Assembly: GCA_016235805.1 (NCBI GenBank)
Contig: JACRIY010000124.1
Span: 1 to 64,000, forward strand
Direction of reading: 5' to 3'
DNA: 64,000 bases
From: Rhodocyclales bacterium
Lineage (GTDB): Bacteria > Pseudomonadota > Gammaproteobacteria > Burkholderiales > Rhodocyclaceae
Shown: positions 15,929 to 26,474 of the stretch, in pieces
How the letters are laid out: each line of letters starts with the position of its first letter
How positions within the stretch are numbered: the stretch's first letter is position 1
Notes under the pieces: generated by a model
Told to the model about the DNA's origin: nothing
Databases searched by the model: none
What the model saw: only the letters and a program-made list of their open reading frames with translations
Program-made: the position numbers and the translations under genes

Positions 15929-17839
15929 TCAGGCGTCCAGCGGGTGCGTTTCGAGCCAGGCCAGCAGCACGGCGAAGGTGTAGAACAGGCGGACATTGCC
16001 CTCGCCCTGCCGCGCCTCGCGCCACAGCGCCTCGATGGCGGCGGCATCGAGCCAGGGAGCGCGCATTTTAGCTCCCGCCACCTGCGCGGCGCACCAGTCG
16101 CGCCAGGGGCCGGCGAAGTTGGTCCGCAGCGGCACCGAAAATCCATGTTTCTCGCGATTCCAGACCACTTCGGGCAGGTGCTTGCGTGCCAGCGCGCGCA
16201 GGATCGCCTTGCCGCCGCCTCGGTCGAAATGCACGCTTGCGGGAAGCCTGAGCATGCGTTCCTGCAGCGCCTTGGCCAGCAGCGGCACCCGTACTTCGAG
16301 GCCGTGGGCCATGCTGGCGCGGTCGGTCTTGGCCAGGCAGTTTTCGGAAAGGTAGGTCCACAGGTCGGCGCGCAGCAGCGCGCCGCGATCGTAGCCGCCG
16401 TGGCGCGCCGCGAGGTCGCGCCAGAGTTGCAGCGTGGATTCGGGATGCGCCGCGCGCGCGACGTCGGGGACGAGATACCGGCGCAGGTCCTTGCGGCTGC
16501 CCGGGTAGTCGCCCAGTTCGACGCGGCGGTAGAGCAGCAGGTCGGCGCCGGCCAGCGCGCGCCGGGTCAGGCTGGCCGGGGCCAGTCCGGTGCGCAGCAG
16601 GGCACGCAGCGCGCGTTTCGCCATGCTGTCGGGATGGCGGTCGGCGCTGTCGAGGAAGCGCGGATAGCCGCCGAACAGCTCGTCGCCGCCGTCGCCCGAG
16701 AGCGCCACGGTGACATGCTGGCGCGTCAGGCGCGACAGGGCCCAGGTCGGGATGTAGGCCGGGTCGGCCAGCGGCTGGTCGAGGTCGGCCAGCGCCGCGG
16801 CCAGCGTGTCGGCGCCGAGTTGCGGCGCGTCGAGCACGTGGTGCTCGGTGCCATAGAGATCAGCCACGGCGCGAGCGGCAGGGCTTTCGTCGAAGCCCGC
16901 CTCGGCGAAGCGCACGCTGAAGGTCTTCAGCGACCGCGCGGTGGTCGCTGCGGCCTGCGCCATGTAATGCACGATGAGGCTGCTGTCGATGCCGCCGGAA
17001 AGGAAGGCGCCGAGCGGCACATCGGCCACCAGCTGGTCCTTGACCGCCTGCGCCAGCAGGACGTCGGTTTCGGCGACCAGCGCTTCGTGTTCGGGCGCCT
17101 TTTCGCTGGCATCGGGGATGGTCCACCACTGCCGGGGCGCCGTCCCGCCAGCGCCGACTTTAGTTTCGGCCGCTGCGCTTAACGCCGATGAGTCCGGCGT
17201 TAGCCTGCACTGAAGCTTCGCTTTCCATGTCAGGCAGGCGCCGGGCGGCAGGGCATGAATGTCGCGCACCAGCGTACGCGGCGCCAGCGGCGTCTGGAAG
17301 GCGAGGTAGTCGCGCAGGCCTTCGGCATCGAGCTTTTTCGGGAAGGCGGTTAGCGCGAAGAAGGGTTCCAGCGTCGATGCCGCGACGAAGTTGTCACCCT
17401 GCGCCCCCCAGAACAGCGGCTTGATGCCGAGCCGGTCGCGGGCAATGAAGACGTTGCCGTCGGCGCGGTCGTGGATGGCGAAAGCGAACATGCCGTCGAG
17501 CTTTTCCAGCACCGCTTCGCCCCAGTGCAGGTAGCCCGCCAGCAGCACCTCGCTGTCGGAGCGCGTGGCGAAGGCGCGGCCGGCCGCTTCGAGTTCGCGG
17601 CGCAGCGCGGCGAAGTTGTAGATCTCGCCGTTGTAGACCATGGCGTAGCGACCCTCGGCCGCCGTCATCGGCTGGCGTCCGCCGTCGATGTCGATCACCG
17701 CCAGCCGCGCGTGGCCGAGCAGGGCGGCGCCGTGCGCCAGCACTTCGCGCGCATCCGGCCCGCGCGACTTGAGGCCTGCCAGCGCGGCATTGAAGTCGGT
17801 ACGGAAGGCCTCGCCGACGGCGAGCAGGATGCCGCACAT
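15929..17839 (-). CDS. asnB: Glutamine-dependent asparagine synthase-like amidotransferase
   Basis: 636 aa from ATG 17839 (MCGILLAVGEAFRTDF). Cys2 is the class II glutamine amidotransferase nucleophile; RGPD, YNGEIYNF and the SDSEVLLAGYL stretch complete that domain (about 1-195). The synthetase half has the PP-motif FLSGGIDSSLIVHYM near residue 285 and SGDGGDELFGGYPRF near 385. Copies inside glycan operons are usually thought to amidate a sugar acid or intermediate rather than make free asparagine. Between GACLTW and QWWTIP the protein has an extra stretch of about 30 residues, encoded by repeat DNA (see the repeat entry), which keeps the frame. The start overlaps the upstream stop by one base (TGATG). 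The ORF track extends it wrongly to 960 aa. Confidence 0.88.
   Translation of the reverse strand: MCGILLAVGEAFRTDFNAALAGLKSRGPDAREVLAHGAALLGHARLAVIDIDGGRQPMTAAEGRYAMVYNGEIYNFAALRRELEAAGRAFATRSDSEVLLAGYLHWGEAVLEKLDGMFAFAIHDRADGNVFIARDRLGIKPLFWGAQGDNFVAASTLEPFFALTAFPKKLDAEGLRDYLAFQTPLAPRTLVRDIHALPPGACLTWKAKLQCRLTPDSSALSAAAETKVGAGGTAPRQWWTIPDASEKAPEHEALVAETDVLLAQAVKDQLVADVPLGAFLSGGIDSSLIVHYMAQAAATTARSLKTFSVRFAEAGFDESPAARAVADLYGTEHHVLDAPQLGADTLAAALADLDQPLADPAYIPTWALSRLTRQHVTVALSGDGGDELFGGYPRFLDSADRHPDSMAKRALRALLRTGLAPASLTRRALAGADLLLYRRVELGDYPGSRKDLRRYLVPDVARAAHPESTLQLWRDLAARHGGYDRGALLRADLWTYLSENCLAKTDRASMAHGLEVRVPLLAKALQERMLRLPASVHFDRGGGKAILRALARKHLPEVVWNREKHGFSVPLRTNFAGPWRDWCAAQVAGAKMRAPWLDAAAIEALWREARQGEGNVRLFYTFAVLLAWLETHPLDA
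17136..17230 (-). repeat. Composite repeat inserted in frame within asnB
   Basis: This stretch holds a 19/20 copy of the dispersed 20-mer (17140-17159, reverse strand) joined to the perfect hairpin TAACGCCG-ATGAGTC-CGGCGTTA (17181-17203) and flanks. The hairpin and its flanks match the element in the tctB-tctA gap. In asnB it is read as KAKLQCRLTPDSSALSAAAE followed by TKVGAGGTA, exactly the segment between GACLTW and QWWTIP, where the protein otherwise looks contiguous. Confidence 0.75.
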
Positions 17840-18921
17840 CAGAAGCTCTCCCGCGCCAGTTCTTCCCAGGCGGATAGCGCGCGCTCGGCGGCGTAGGGGG
17901 CGAGCGCGGCGGCGACGACCTCGGGCGCGGGCTTCGGCGCCGCCAGCGCGGCGACCATCGCGCGGGCCAGCGCATCGGGATCGTTGCAGGGCACCAGCCA
18001 GCGCGCCAGCTCGCCGCCGAGGATTTCGCGCGGCCCCGACGGGCAGTCGGTGCTGACCACGCGCGTGCCGCAGGCCAGCGCTTCGATCAGCACGTTGGGC
18101 AGGCCCTCGTGGTCGGAGCAGAGCACCAGCAGTTCGGCGCCCGCCATCCACGGGTAGGGATTGGCCTGAAAGTCGGTGCTGGCGACACGGTGTTGCAGGC
18201 CATGCTGCGCGATCAGCGCATCGAGCCGGGGATCGGGCGGGGTCAGCAGCAGCAGGCGCTGCGGCAGCTTCGTTGCGGCGAAGGCGGCGAGCAGCAGGTC
18301 GTGGCGCTTTTGCGCGGCGTAGCGGCCGACGTGCAGGATGTAGGGAGTCGTCGGCCGTGCCGGGCAGGGCTCGGCGGAAAGGGCGCGGATCGCGGCGAGG
18401 TCGAAGGGATTGGCGATGGTGCGTATCCGTCCGGCATCGATCGCGAACGAGGACCGCAGGTCGACGGCCACGCCCTGCGAAACGGCGACCAGCGGGCGCG
18501 TGCCGTAGAGTTCGCGATAGCGCGCGGCACGGCGTCGCGCCTTGGCGGGCGGCAGGCGCGCGATCTCGGCCGACAGCGTGTTGGCGATGCGGCAGACGTG
18601 GCGCGGGGCGCCGGCCAGCGCGGCGACTTCGTCGGCGAAGGGCAGGGTCGACACCAGCAGGTCGGGTTGCCGCGTCGCCAGCAGGCGCGCCAGGCGCCAG
18701 GCCAGGCGGCGCTTGCCGAGCCAGCCGTGGCCGGCGCTGGCCGCCAGCGCGTGGAAACGGCAACCGGCGGGCGGCGCGTGCCTGCCGGCCTGGCGATCCC
18801 CGTCCTCGCAAACCACGAAGTCGACCTCATGGCCGCGCGCGGCGAGCCCGCTGCCGATCTTCGCCAATGCCTTTTCGGCGCCGCCGCCGGCGAGGTTGGT
18901 GGTGAACAGGACCAGGTTCAC
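17839..18921 (-). CDS. Glycosyltransferase family 4
   Basis: 360 aa from the GTG at 18921 (VNLVLFTTNLAGGGAEKALAKIGSGLAARGHEV), overlapping the upstream methyltransferase stop by GTGA; the track start 112 codons earlier is in the wrong context. N-terminal GGGAEK loop; C-terminal donor domain from YILHVGRYAAQKRHDLLLAAF near residue 197 to LLVLCSDHEGLPNVLIEALACGTRVVSTDCPSGPREIL near 285 with the EGLPNVLIEAL retaining motif. This pattern resembles GalNAc/galactosyl-type transferases of the PimA-WaaG-like branch. Donor unknown. Confidence 0.87.
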   Translation of the reverse strand: MNLVLFTTNLAGGGAEKALAKIGSGLAARGHEVDFVVCEDGDRQAGRHAPPAGCRFHALAASAGHGWLGKRRLAWRLARLLATRQPDLLVSTLPFADEVAALAGAPRHVCRIANTLSAEIARLPPAKARRRAARYRELYGTRPLVAVSQGVAVDLRSSFAIDAGRIRTIANPFDLAAIRALSAEPCPARPTTPYILHVGRYAAQKRHDLLLAAFAATKLPQRLLLLTPPDPRLDALIAQHGLQHRVASTDFQANPYPWMAGAELLVLCSDHEGLPNVLIEALACGTRVVSTDCPSGPREILGGELARWLVPCNDPDALARAMVAALAAPKPAPEVVAAALAPYAAERALSAWEELARESF

Positions 18922-19736
18922 GGCGCGCGATAGACGTACTCGTCGCAGCCGGATCCGAACAGGCCGGAGCGGCGCTTCACGTTGCGCTTGAGGGCCTTGA
19001 ATCCCAGCGGTTCGAGGATCGCGTCCAGTTCGGCGGGCGAAATCGATTCGTAGGGATAGCCGCCCAGCCAGTCGCGGACGTCGTGCAGGAAGTCCATGCC
19101 GCGCTTGTTGCGGTAGCTGGCGATGTGGTCCTTCAGGCGCTTGCCGCGCAGCAGCAGGTAGGCGCCGAACAGTCGCACGTACCAGTCCTCGGCGGCGCGC
19201 TTGCCGGCGTCGTCGGCCTGGCAGTACCAGCGCTTGATGCGCGTCCAAGTGCCGCAATAGCGGGTCTTGCCGTAGAGCGCCAGCACCAGCAGGCCGCTGG
19301 GCGCGACCAGGCTCGCGGCGGCGCGGATCGCGCGGTTCATGTCGCCGGTATGGTGCAGCACGCCCCAGGAGTAAACGACTTCGCTCGACGGGAGGCCGAG
19401 GGATGGGGCGAGGATGTCGCCGCGTTGCACCCGGTAGCGGCCGCCGTCCCAGAACTTTTCCAGCACGGCGGTCGTGGTGGCGACCGAAAGCGGGTCGTAG
19501 TCGATCGCCTCCAGGCGCGCCGCGCCCAGCTTCAGCGCGGCCAGGCTGTGCAGTCCCGAGCCGCAGCCGATGTCGAGGAAGGAACGGCCGGCGATGTTGT
19601 CACGGCCGACCAGGGTGTCCATGCGCGACAGCGACGCGTCGATCTGTTCCTGGTCGATCAGCCGCGAATAATCCTGCCAGTTCGCGCCGAAGGCGAAGCG
19701 CAGGTCGGGATCCGGCGAGGTCGATTCATTGGTCAT
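18918..19736 (-). CDS. Class I SAM-dependent methyltransferase of the glycan operon
   Basis: 272 aa. Motif I FLDIGCGSGLHSLAALKLG near residue 53, motif II AIDYDPLSV near 80, and VVYSWGVLHHTGDM near 120 define a class I methyltransferase of the small-molecule kind. The C-terminal half, with RGMDFLHDVRDWLGGYPYESISPAEL, is conserved in methyltransferases of polysaccharide clusters. Likely target is a sugar or a glycan end group, which can terminate chain growth; this is inference. It overlaps the upstream GT9 gene by 11 bases and the downstream GT4 by GTGA. Confidence 0.85.
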   Translation of the reverse strand: MTNESTSPDPDLRFAFGANWQDYSRLIDQEQIDASLSRMDTLVGRDNIAGRSFLDIGCGSGLHSLAALKLGAARLEAIDYDPLSVATTTAVLEKFWDGGRYRVQRGDILAPSLGLPSSEVVYSWGVLHHTGDMNRAIRAAASLVAPSGLLVLALYGKTRYCGTWTRIKRWYCQADDAGKRAAEDWYVRLFGAYLLLRGKRLKDHIASYRNKRGMDFLHDVRDWLGGYPYESISPAELDAILEPLGFKALKRNVKRRSGLFGSGCDEYVYRAP

Positions 19737-20778
19737 GGCGCGGGCCTTGCAGGGAAGTCGTCAGCCGCCGTTCGACGGCCTGCCACACGGTGTCGACGGA
19801 AATGTCCGCCATCGGCGCTTCGGGCGTGCAGCGGTCGACCAGCGGGTGGTCGATGGCCGTAGCGCAGGGGTGGTCGAGCGGGCGCAGCACGCGGCTCGGC
19901 GAATAGCCGTGGTAGAGCGCCACCATCGGGCGGTGCAGCGCGCCCATCAGGTGCGTGGGGCCGGTGTCGACGCCGACGTAGAGGTCGATGCGATCCATCA
20001 GTGCCGCCGTCTGGCGCAGGCTCAGCCGGCCGGCGCACAGTGTCGCGGCGGCGCCGAATTCCGCCGCCAGCGATTCGGTGCGGGATTTTTCCAGCGCGCC
20101 GCCGAAGATCAGGAAATGCACCTCCGGCCAGCGCGCCTGGATGGCGCGGCACAACTCGACGAAGCTGGGCAGCGGCCAGTCGCGGTAGGCCTTGGTCGGA
20201 AAGCTGGCCACCTGCAGGCCGACCAGCGGCCGTGCCTGCGCGATGCCATGCTGGTCGAGGAAGCCGCGCGCCCAGTGGCGTTCCTCGTCCGTCACGCGGT
20301 AGGCGAGTGCCCTGCCGGCCGGCGCGATGCCCAGCGTGGCCGGCAACATCAGTTGTATGTCCACGGCATGCATCGTCTGCAGCGCCGGATGTTCGACGAC
20401 GCGGTACAGCCGCCGGTTGAGCGCCTCGTCGGGCTGGCGGAAGGCCACCACGCGCCGCGCCACGCGCAGCGCATACTCGACCAGGGGCGCATCCGTGTTG
20501 CAGACGAAGGCGAGGTCGTAGCGGCGGCCCGCCAGGCGCCCCATGAAGCGCGCCCGTCCCTTGGTGATGCTGCCGCTGCGATGAACGAAGGGCAGGTTGC
20601 GCAACACCTCGACGCGTTTCGGGTGTGCCAGCAGGTGGATGCGCGCGGCCGGCCAGTGCGCCGCGACGGCGCGCACGGCGGGGGTGACCAGCAGCGTGTC
20701 GCCGATGCGCGAGACATTGATGTACAGGATGTCGGCCGGTGCCGGCAGTTCAGGCTCAGTCCGGCCGGACGAATTCAT
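19726..20778 (-). CDS. Glycosyltransferase family 9 (heptosyltransferase-like)
   Basis: 350 aa. N-terminal domain DILYINVSRIGDTLLVTPAVRAVAAHWPAARIHLLAHPKR is the GT9 signature; the donor side has VGLQVASFPTKAYRDWPLPSFVELCRAI near residue 190 and DLYVGVDTGPTHLMGALHRPMVALYHGYSPSRVL near 270. The motif SFPTKAYRDWP replaces the usual HxGAxxxxKxWP of true heptosyltransferases, so it may transfer another sugar. It overlaps the upstream methyltransferase gene by 23 bases and the downstream one by 11, showing tight coupling. Confidence 0.85.
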   Translation of the reverse strand: MNSSGRTEPELPAPADILYINVSRIGDTLLVTPAVRAVAAHWPAARIHLLAHPKRVEVLRNLPFVHRSGSITKGRARFMGRLAGRRYDLAFVCNTDAPLVEYALRVARRVVAFRQPDEALNRRLYRVVEHPALQTMHAVDIQLMLPATLGIAPAGRALAYRVTDEERHWARGFLDQHGIAQARPLVGLQVASFPTKAYRDWPLPSFVELCRAIQARWPEVHFLIFGGALEKSRTESLAAEFGAAATLCAGRLSLRQTAALMDRIDLYVGVDTGPTHLMGALHRPMVALYHGYSPSRVLRPLDHPCATAIDHPLVDRCTPEAPMADISVDTVWQAVERRLTTSLQGPRHDQ

Positions 20779-21475
20779 ACAGGTAGTCCGGAAACGAGAA
20801 CTCGGCCGGCTCCAGGCGCCAGCCGATGGCGCGCTTGATCGCCAGCGAGACGCCGGAGATCGGCTTGATCAGGTGGTAGGCGGCCAGCGCGATGCCGGCG
20901 CGGCGGGCCAGTTCCATGGCCTGCGTCGGCGTGATCCAGGCGATGTGGTCGAGGTTCACCACCATCACCCCGTCGCGCTTGAGCTGGCGGAAAAACTTGC
21001 GCGAGAACGGGTTCGGCGTCGCCACGTAGAGGCGCCCGCCGGGTGCCAGGTGGCGCGCGGCGAACTGCAGCAGGCGCACCACGTTGTCCACGTGCTCCAC
21101 CACGTCGCCGGCGAACACCATGTCGAAGCGTTCGCCGAGGTCGATGTCGGAGGTGGCGTCCACGCAGCGCACATTGAAGCCGCGCTTGCCGAGTTCCGCG
21201 GTCAGCGATTCGAGGATGTCGATGCCCAGGCAATGTGCCGCCGCGCGGGCGATGCGGGCGTGGCGCCATTGCGGCTGGTCGACGTAGCGCATGGCGTGTG
21301 CCGCCATGCCGATGTCGAGCACGCGGCGCCCGCGCGCCATGGTTTCGACATAGTCCATCAGTTCGCAGTCGACATGGATGCGCTGCGCCGCCTTGAGCCA
21401 GGCGCGCACCGCGTCCTTGGCTTCGCTGTTGTTGGGGTCGTCGGACACCGAGGTCCAGTCCAGGGGTTTGCTCAT
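20756..21475 (-). CDS. SAM-dependent methyltransferase (class I)
   Basis: 239 aa. GRRVLDIGMAAHAMRYVDQPQWRHARIA near residue 49 is motif I, with MAA in place of the usual GCG, followed by GIDILESLTAELGKRGF (motif II), FDMVFAGDVVEHVDNVVRLLQFAARHLAPGGRLYVATPNPF (motifs IV-VI). The overall pattern matches methyltransferases of glycan loci with a C-terminal membrane-associated tail (AIGWRLEPAEFSFPDYLYEFV). The motif I substitution should still allow a SAM-binding loop but is unusual. Downstream it overlaps the GT9 gene; upstream it overlaps the GT4 gene by ATGA. Confidence 0.82.
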   Translation of the reverse strand: MSKPLDWTSVSDDPNNSEAKDAVRAWLKAAQRIHVDCELMDYVETMARGRRVLDIGMAAHAMRYVDQPQWRHARIARAAAHCLGIDILESLTAELGKRGFNVRCVDATSDIDLGERFDMVFAGDVVEHVDNVVRLLQFAARHLAPGGRLYVATPNPFSRKFFRQLKRDGVMVVNLDHIAWITPTQAMELARRAGIALAAYHLIKPISGVSLAIKRAIGWRLEPAEFSFPDYLYEFVRPD

Positions 21476-22557
21476 GGCGATGCGGCCCGGCGGAAAGTGG
21501 CTTCCATGCGATCGAGCATGGATTCCAGTGAAAAGTCGGCGCTGGCGAGACGGCGCGCTTCGGCGCCGAGGCGCGTCGCGAGCGCCGGGTCGTCGAGCAG
21601 GCGGCCGATGGCGGCGGCCAGCGCCCCGGCGTCGCGCGGCGGCACTACCAAGGCGGTCGTATCGTCGCTGACCGCTTCGAGGATGGCGCCGACCGGCGTG
21701 GTGACGATGGGCAGGCCGCAGAGCATGGCCTGCAGTATCGCCTGCGGCACGCCCTCGTTGGCGTACGACGGCAGGCAGAACACGTCGAGCGCCTGCAGCC
21801 AGCGTTCCGGATCATTGCGCTGCCCGGCGAAGCTGACGCGATCGGTCAGGCCGAGCGCGGCGACGCGTTCCTCGATCGGCGCGCGCATCGGGCCCTCGCC
21901 GACGATCAGCAGGCGCAACTGTGGCTGCGCCAGTTGCACGAAGGCGTCGAGCAGGTAGAGGTGGCCCTTCCAGCTGCGCAGCGTGGCGACGATGCCGACA
22001 TGCCGCTCCTGCGGCGCGAGGCCGAGCGCGGCCTTTGCCGCGGCCCTGTCGACCGGCGCGAAACGCGTCGTGTCGATCCCGGTCGGCACCGAAACGACGC
22101 GCGCCGGGTCGAGGCCGAGCGTGTCGAGCAGGTGGCGGCGCAGGCTCTCGCCGGTGGTGGCCACGCCGCGCGCCTGGCGGTAGAGCCAGCGGTTGGCGAA
22201 GTTGCCCGACACCGGCGCCGAGATGTGGCGCGTGCGGACGATGGCCGGCGGCGCCGGCAGCGTGGCGCAGGCCAGCGCCACCAGCCAGGAGTCGGCCGAA
22301 CTGTGGGTGTTCACCACGTCGGGGCGCGCCGTTGCGAGATGGCGGCGCAGGGCGCGGAATCCGGCGACGGTCTTGAATTCGATCGGCAGCGTCGTCACCG
22401 GCACGCCGAAGCGCGCCGCCTCGGCCGCCATCCGCGCGTGCGCCGGGCAGGCGACGCCCACCTCGTGGCCGCGCCCGATCAGGCCACGCGATTCTTCGAG
22501 GATGCGGATTTCCTGGCCGCCCCAGCCACAGGAGGCTTCGGTGTGGAGAATCTTCAC
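21472..22557 (-). CDS. Glycosyltransferase family 4 with duplicated start region
   Basis: 361 aa, start GTG 22557 (MKILHTEASCGWGGQEIRILEES). GT-B fold with SCGWGGQE N-terminal loop, HVGIVATLRSWKGHLYLLDAF near residue 187 and DVFCLPSYANEGVPQAILQAMLCGLPIVTTPVGAILE near 265, which has the EX7E-type EGVPQAILQAM motif. The typical length is preserved. Just upstream a second, near-identical copy of the start region (GTGAAGCTTCTCCACACCG) overlaps the msbA stop, encoding a 17-residue peptide whose TGA overlaps this start. AGGAG lies 8 bases before the used GTG. Sugar donor unknown. Confidence 0.86.
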   Translation of the reverse strand: MKILHTEASCGWGGQEIRILEESRGLIGRGHEVGVACPAHARMAAEAARFGVPVTTLPIEFKTVAGFRALRRHLATARPDVVNTHSSADSWLVALACATLPAPPAIVRTRHISAPVSGNFANRWLYRQARGVATTGESLRRHLLDTLGLDPARVVSVPTGIDTTRFAPVDRAAAKAALGLAPQERHVGIVATLRSWKGHLYLLDAFVQLAQPQLRLLIVGEGPMRAPIEERVAALGLTDRVSFAGQRNDPERWLQALDVFCLPSYANEGVPQAILQAMLCGLPIVTTPVGAILEAVSDDTTALVVPPRDAGALAAAIGRLLDDPALATRLGAEARRLASADFSLESMLDRMEATFRRAASP

Positions 22558-22603
22558 GACGAAGACTCCTCGTAAAACCTACAGGCTTCGGTGTGGAGAA
22601 GCT

Positions 22604-22608
<5 letters not shown>
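22533..22608 (-). repeat. Tandem duplication of a translation start region (26 bp, 50 bp apart)
   Basis: Two 26-base copies at 22533-22558 and 22583-22608 differ at one base. On the coding strand each is a GTG start followed by AAG, a Leu/Ile codon and CTCCACACCGAAGCC. The upstream copy starts a short frame, VKLLHTEACRFYEESSS, ending in a TGA that overlaps the GTG of the glycosyltransferase. The upstream GTG itself overlaps the msbA stop. Confidence 0.85.
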
Positions 22609-24348
<1,740 letters not shown>

Positions 24349-24352
<4 letters not shown>

Positions 24353-25533
24353 GGCTTCATCCCCGGCAGGGTCCACGGCGTCCAGCCGCTGATCGCCGTC
24401 ATGCCGTCGGCGATGTCGAAGGGCTGCGCCGTGGTGCAGGCGACGAAGCCGGGCAGGGCCGGCTGGTCGTAGAACTCGCGCAGGCGGCGCAGGCCGCGCA
24501 GGTCGTGGCTGTCGGGCCGCTCCTTGTATTTGCACTCGATGCCGAACAGGCGTTGCTGCCATTCCACCAGCAGGTCGACTTCGTGGCCGCCGGAGTCGCG
24601 CCAGTACCAGAGCGTCGCCTCCGGATGTTGCCAGTGCCGCCAGCGCAGCCACTGGCCGACGACATGGTTTTCCCACAGCGCGCCACCGACGTGCTCGGGC
24701 GGCGGCGCGTCGTCGGTCAGCCCCATCAGGAAGGCGGCCAGCCCGGTATCGGTGAAGTAGAGCTTGGGCGACTTGACTAGGCGCTTGCCCAGCGAACGGT
24801 GGTAAGGCTCCAGCAACAGGATCTGGTTCGAGGCCTGCAAGGCACCGATCCACTCGCGCGCGGTGGTGGCGGAGATGCCGACATCGCGGCCGAGGTCGGA
24901 CATGTTGAGGGTCTGCGCGCAGCGCGCGGCGCAGGCGCGCAGGAAGCGCTCGAAATCACGCAGGCTGCCGACGCGCAGGATGTTGCGCACGTCGCGCTCA
25001 AGGTAGGTGGCGAGGTAGCCCTGATACCAGCGCTCGCGCGAAACGCCCGCGTCGCTCCACAGGCCCGGATAACCGCCGCGCAACCAGAAGCGTCCCCAGG
25101 TGCTGCCGTTGGCGGCGGGCGAGGCCAGCCATTCTGCGCCGGAGAGGCCGAGGAAGGGGATCACCGCCGCGCGGCCCGCCAGGCTGTCCGAGATCTCCTG
25201 CATCAGCGCGTAGTTCTGCGAACCGGTGAGCAGGAACAGGCCTTTTTCGTTGCGGTGCGCGTCGACGTAGGCCTTGATGTGGCGGAACAGCGCGGGTGCG
25301 TACTGCACCTCGTCAATGATGACCGGCGGCGGGAAGCGCTGCAGGAACTCGGCCGGCCGCGTCTCGGCCATTTCCGCCTGGCTCGCGGTGTCGAGCGAGA
25401 CATAGCGGAACTCGGGAAAGTCATGCTCCAGCAGCGAGGTCTTGCCGACCTGGCGCGGACCCACCAGCGCCACCACCGGGAAGCTGGCGGTGAGCTTGCG
25501 CAGTTCGTCGGCGAGCGTCCTCTTGATCCACAT
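24349..25533 (-). CDS. AAA-fold ATPase with DUF4143 domain
   Basis: 394 aa. N-terminal ATPase with Walker A VALVGPRQVGKTSLLEHDF near residue 24, Walker B VIIDEVQYAPALFRHIKAYV near 72 and sensor LFLLTGSQNYALMQEISDSLAGR near 100. The C-terminal DUF4143 half includes a winged-helix-like stretch and an archaeal-PDDEXK-like strand (GGHEVDLLVEWQQRLFGIECKYKER) near residue 335, with the D...ExK pattern of a nuclease fold. Such genes are widespread, often mobile, and of unknown role. It is out of place between fkbM and msbA in a glycan operon and has a private palindrome at its start codon. Confidence 0.85.
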
Positions 25534-25568
25534 TTTGCAATTTTAAGGCGGCGGCGCGAAATTGCAAA
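25534..25568 (-). promoter_or_regulatory. Perfect 10-bp inverted repeat abutting the ATPase start codon
   Basis: TTTGCAATTT and AAATTGCAAA separated by 15 GC-rich bases. On the coding strand the second arm ends immediately before the ATG at 25533, so the hairpin would cover the ribosome-binding region. It is AT-rich in a GC-rich setting. It could be an operator for autoregulation or a translation-blocking hairpin; no other binding-site evidence. Confidence 0.6.
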
Positions 25569-25631
25569 GCCGGCGGCGCGAATCCGTCGGCCAGCGCGGG
25601 CACCGCCGCCGCGGCCGCGGCGGCGACGGCG

Positions 25632-26417
25632 TCAGGCCGCCGGGCGACAGCGCAGCGCCTTGAAGATGAAGCAGGGCTTGCCGAAGCTCTTCTTGCATTC
25701 GATGTCGAAGCCGCGCTGCTCCAGCCAGTCGAGCAGTTCGAAATCGCGCTCGCCGTGCAATTCGCCGACGATGTACCTGACGGTGGCCAGCTGCTCGGGC
25801 GCGAGGCCCTGCAAAATTTCCTTTTCCGCGCCCTCGGTGTCGATCTTGATCACGTCGATGCGGTCGAGCCCGAGCTCGCGCACGAAGGTTCCGGCCTGGC
25901 GCACCGGCACCGAGATCTTTTCCTCGCTGCCGCTGGCGCCGCGCTGGTAGAAGGACCAGCCGCCGTGGTTGTTGGCGCCCGGCGAATGGATCATCTGCAG
26001 TTCGCCGTCCTTGTCCGACAGCGCCAGCAGGTGGCACTCGATGCTGCCCGGGCGGCCTCGCGACTGGGCATTGCGCTTGAGCATTTCCTGGTTGGCCGGA
26101 ACCGGCTCGAAGGCGTGGATCTTGGCGGCGGGATAGAGTTCGCTGAAGAAGACCGTGGCGGCGCCGATGTTGGCGCCGATGTCGAGCACCACCGCGACGT
26201 CCTCGGCGCGTGGCAGGCGCGCGTGCCAGTACTCGGACTTGCGTCCCTTGAGCAGGATCTCGTAAATGACCAGCGCATCGCTGGTGCCTTCGCGGTAGTG
26301 CACCGGCTTGTCGCGGTAAGCGACCTCGACGATCGCGCCGGTGGGCGCGGGACGCAGGGCGGCCTTGGCGAAGCCGACGCTGCGGGCGCGCAGCGCGTAC
26401 TTGAGGAATTTCTTCAT
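25632..26417 (-). CDS. FkbM family methyltransferase
   Basis: 261 aa SAM-dependent methyltransferase. Motif I VAVVLDIGANIGAATVFFSELYP near residue 75, motif II KIHAFEPVPANQEMLKRNA near 100, and IDVIKIDTEGAEKEILQGL near 193, the FkbM signature. The family O-methylates hydroxyl groups on polyketides and, in surface clusters, sugars. It is the first gene of the reverse glycan operon, beginning MKKFLKYALRARSVGF, and sits 58 bases after polA's end on the opposite side of the strand order (polA lies upstream, same strand). Acceptor unknown. Confidence 0.88.
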   Translation of the reverse strand: MKKFLKYALRARSVGFAKAALRPAPTGAIVEVAYRDKPVHYREGTSDALVIYEILLKGRKSEYWHARLPRAEDVAVVLDIGANIGAATVFFSELYPAAKIHAFEPVPANQEMLKRNAQSRGRPGSIECHLLALSDKDGELQMIHSPGANNHGGWSFYQRGASGSEEKISVPVRQAGTFVRELGLDRIDVIKIDTEGAEKEILQGLAPEQLATVRYIVGELHGERDFELLDWLEQRGFDIECKKSFGKPCFIFKALRCRPAA

Positions 26418-26474
26418 GGCTGGCTTTCAGCGGAATTCAGCGGCGAATTTTAGCCGATCGGCGATTAGCCGGCC

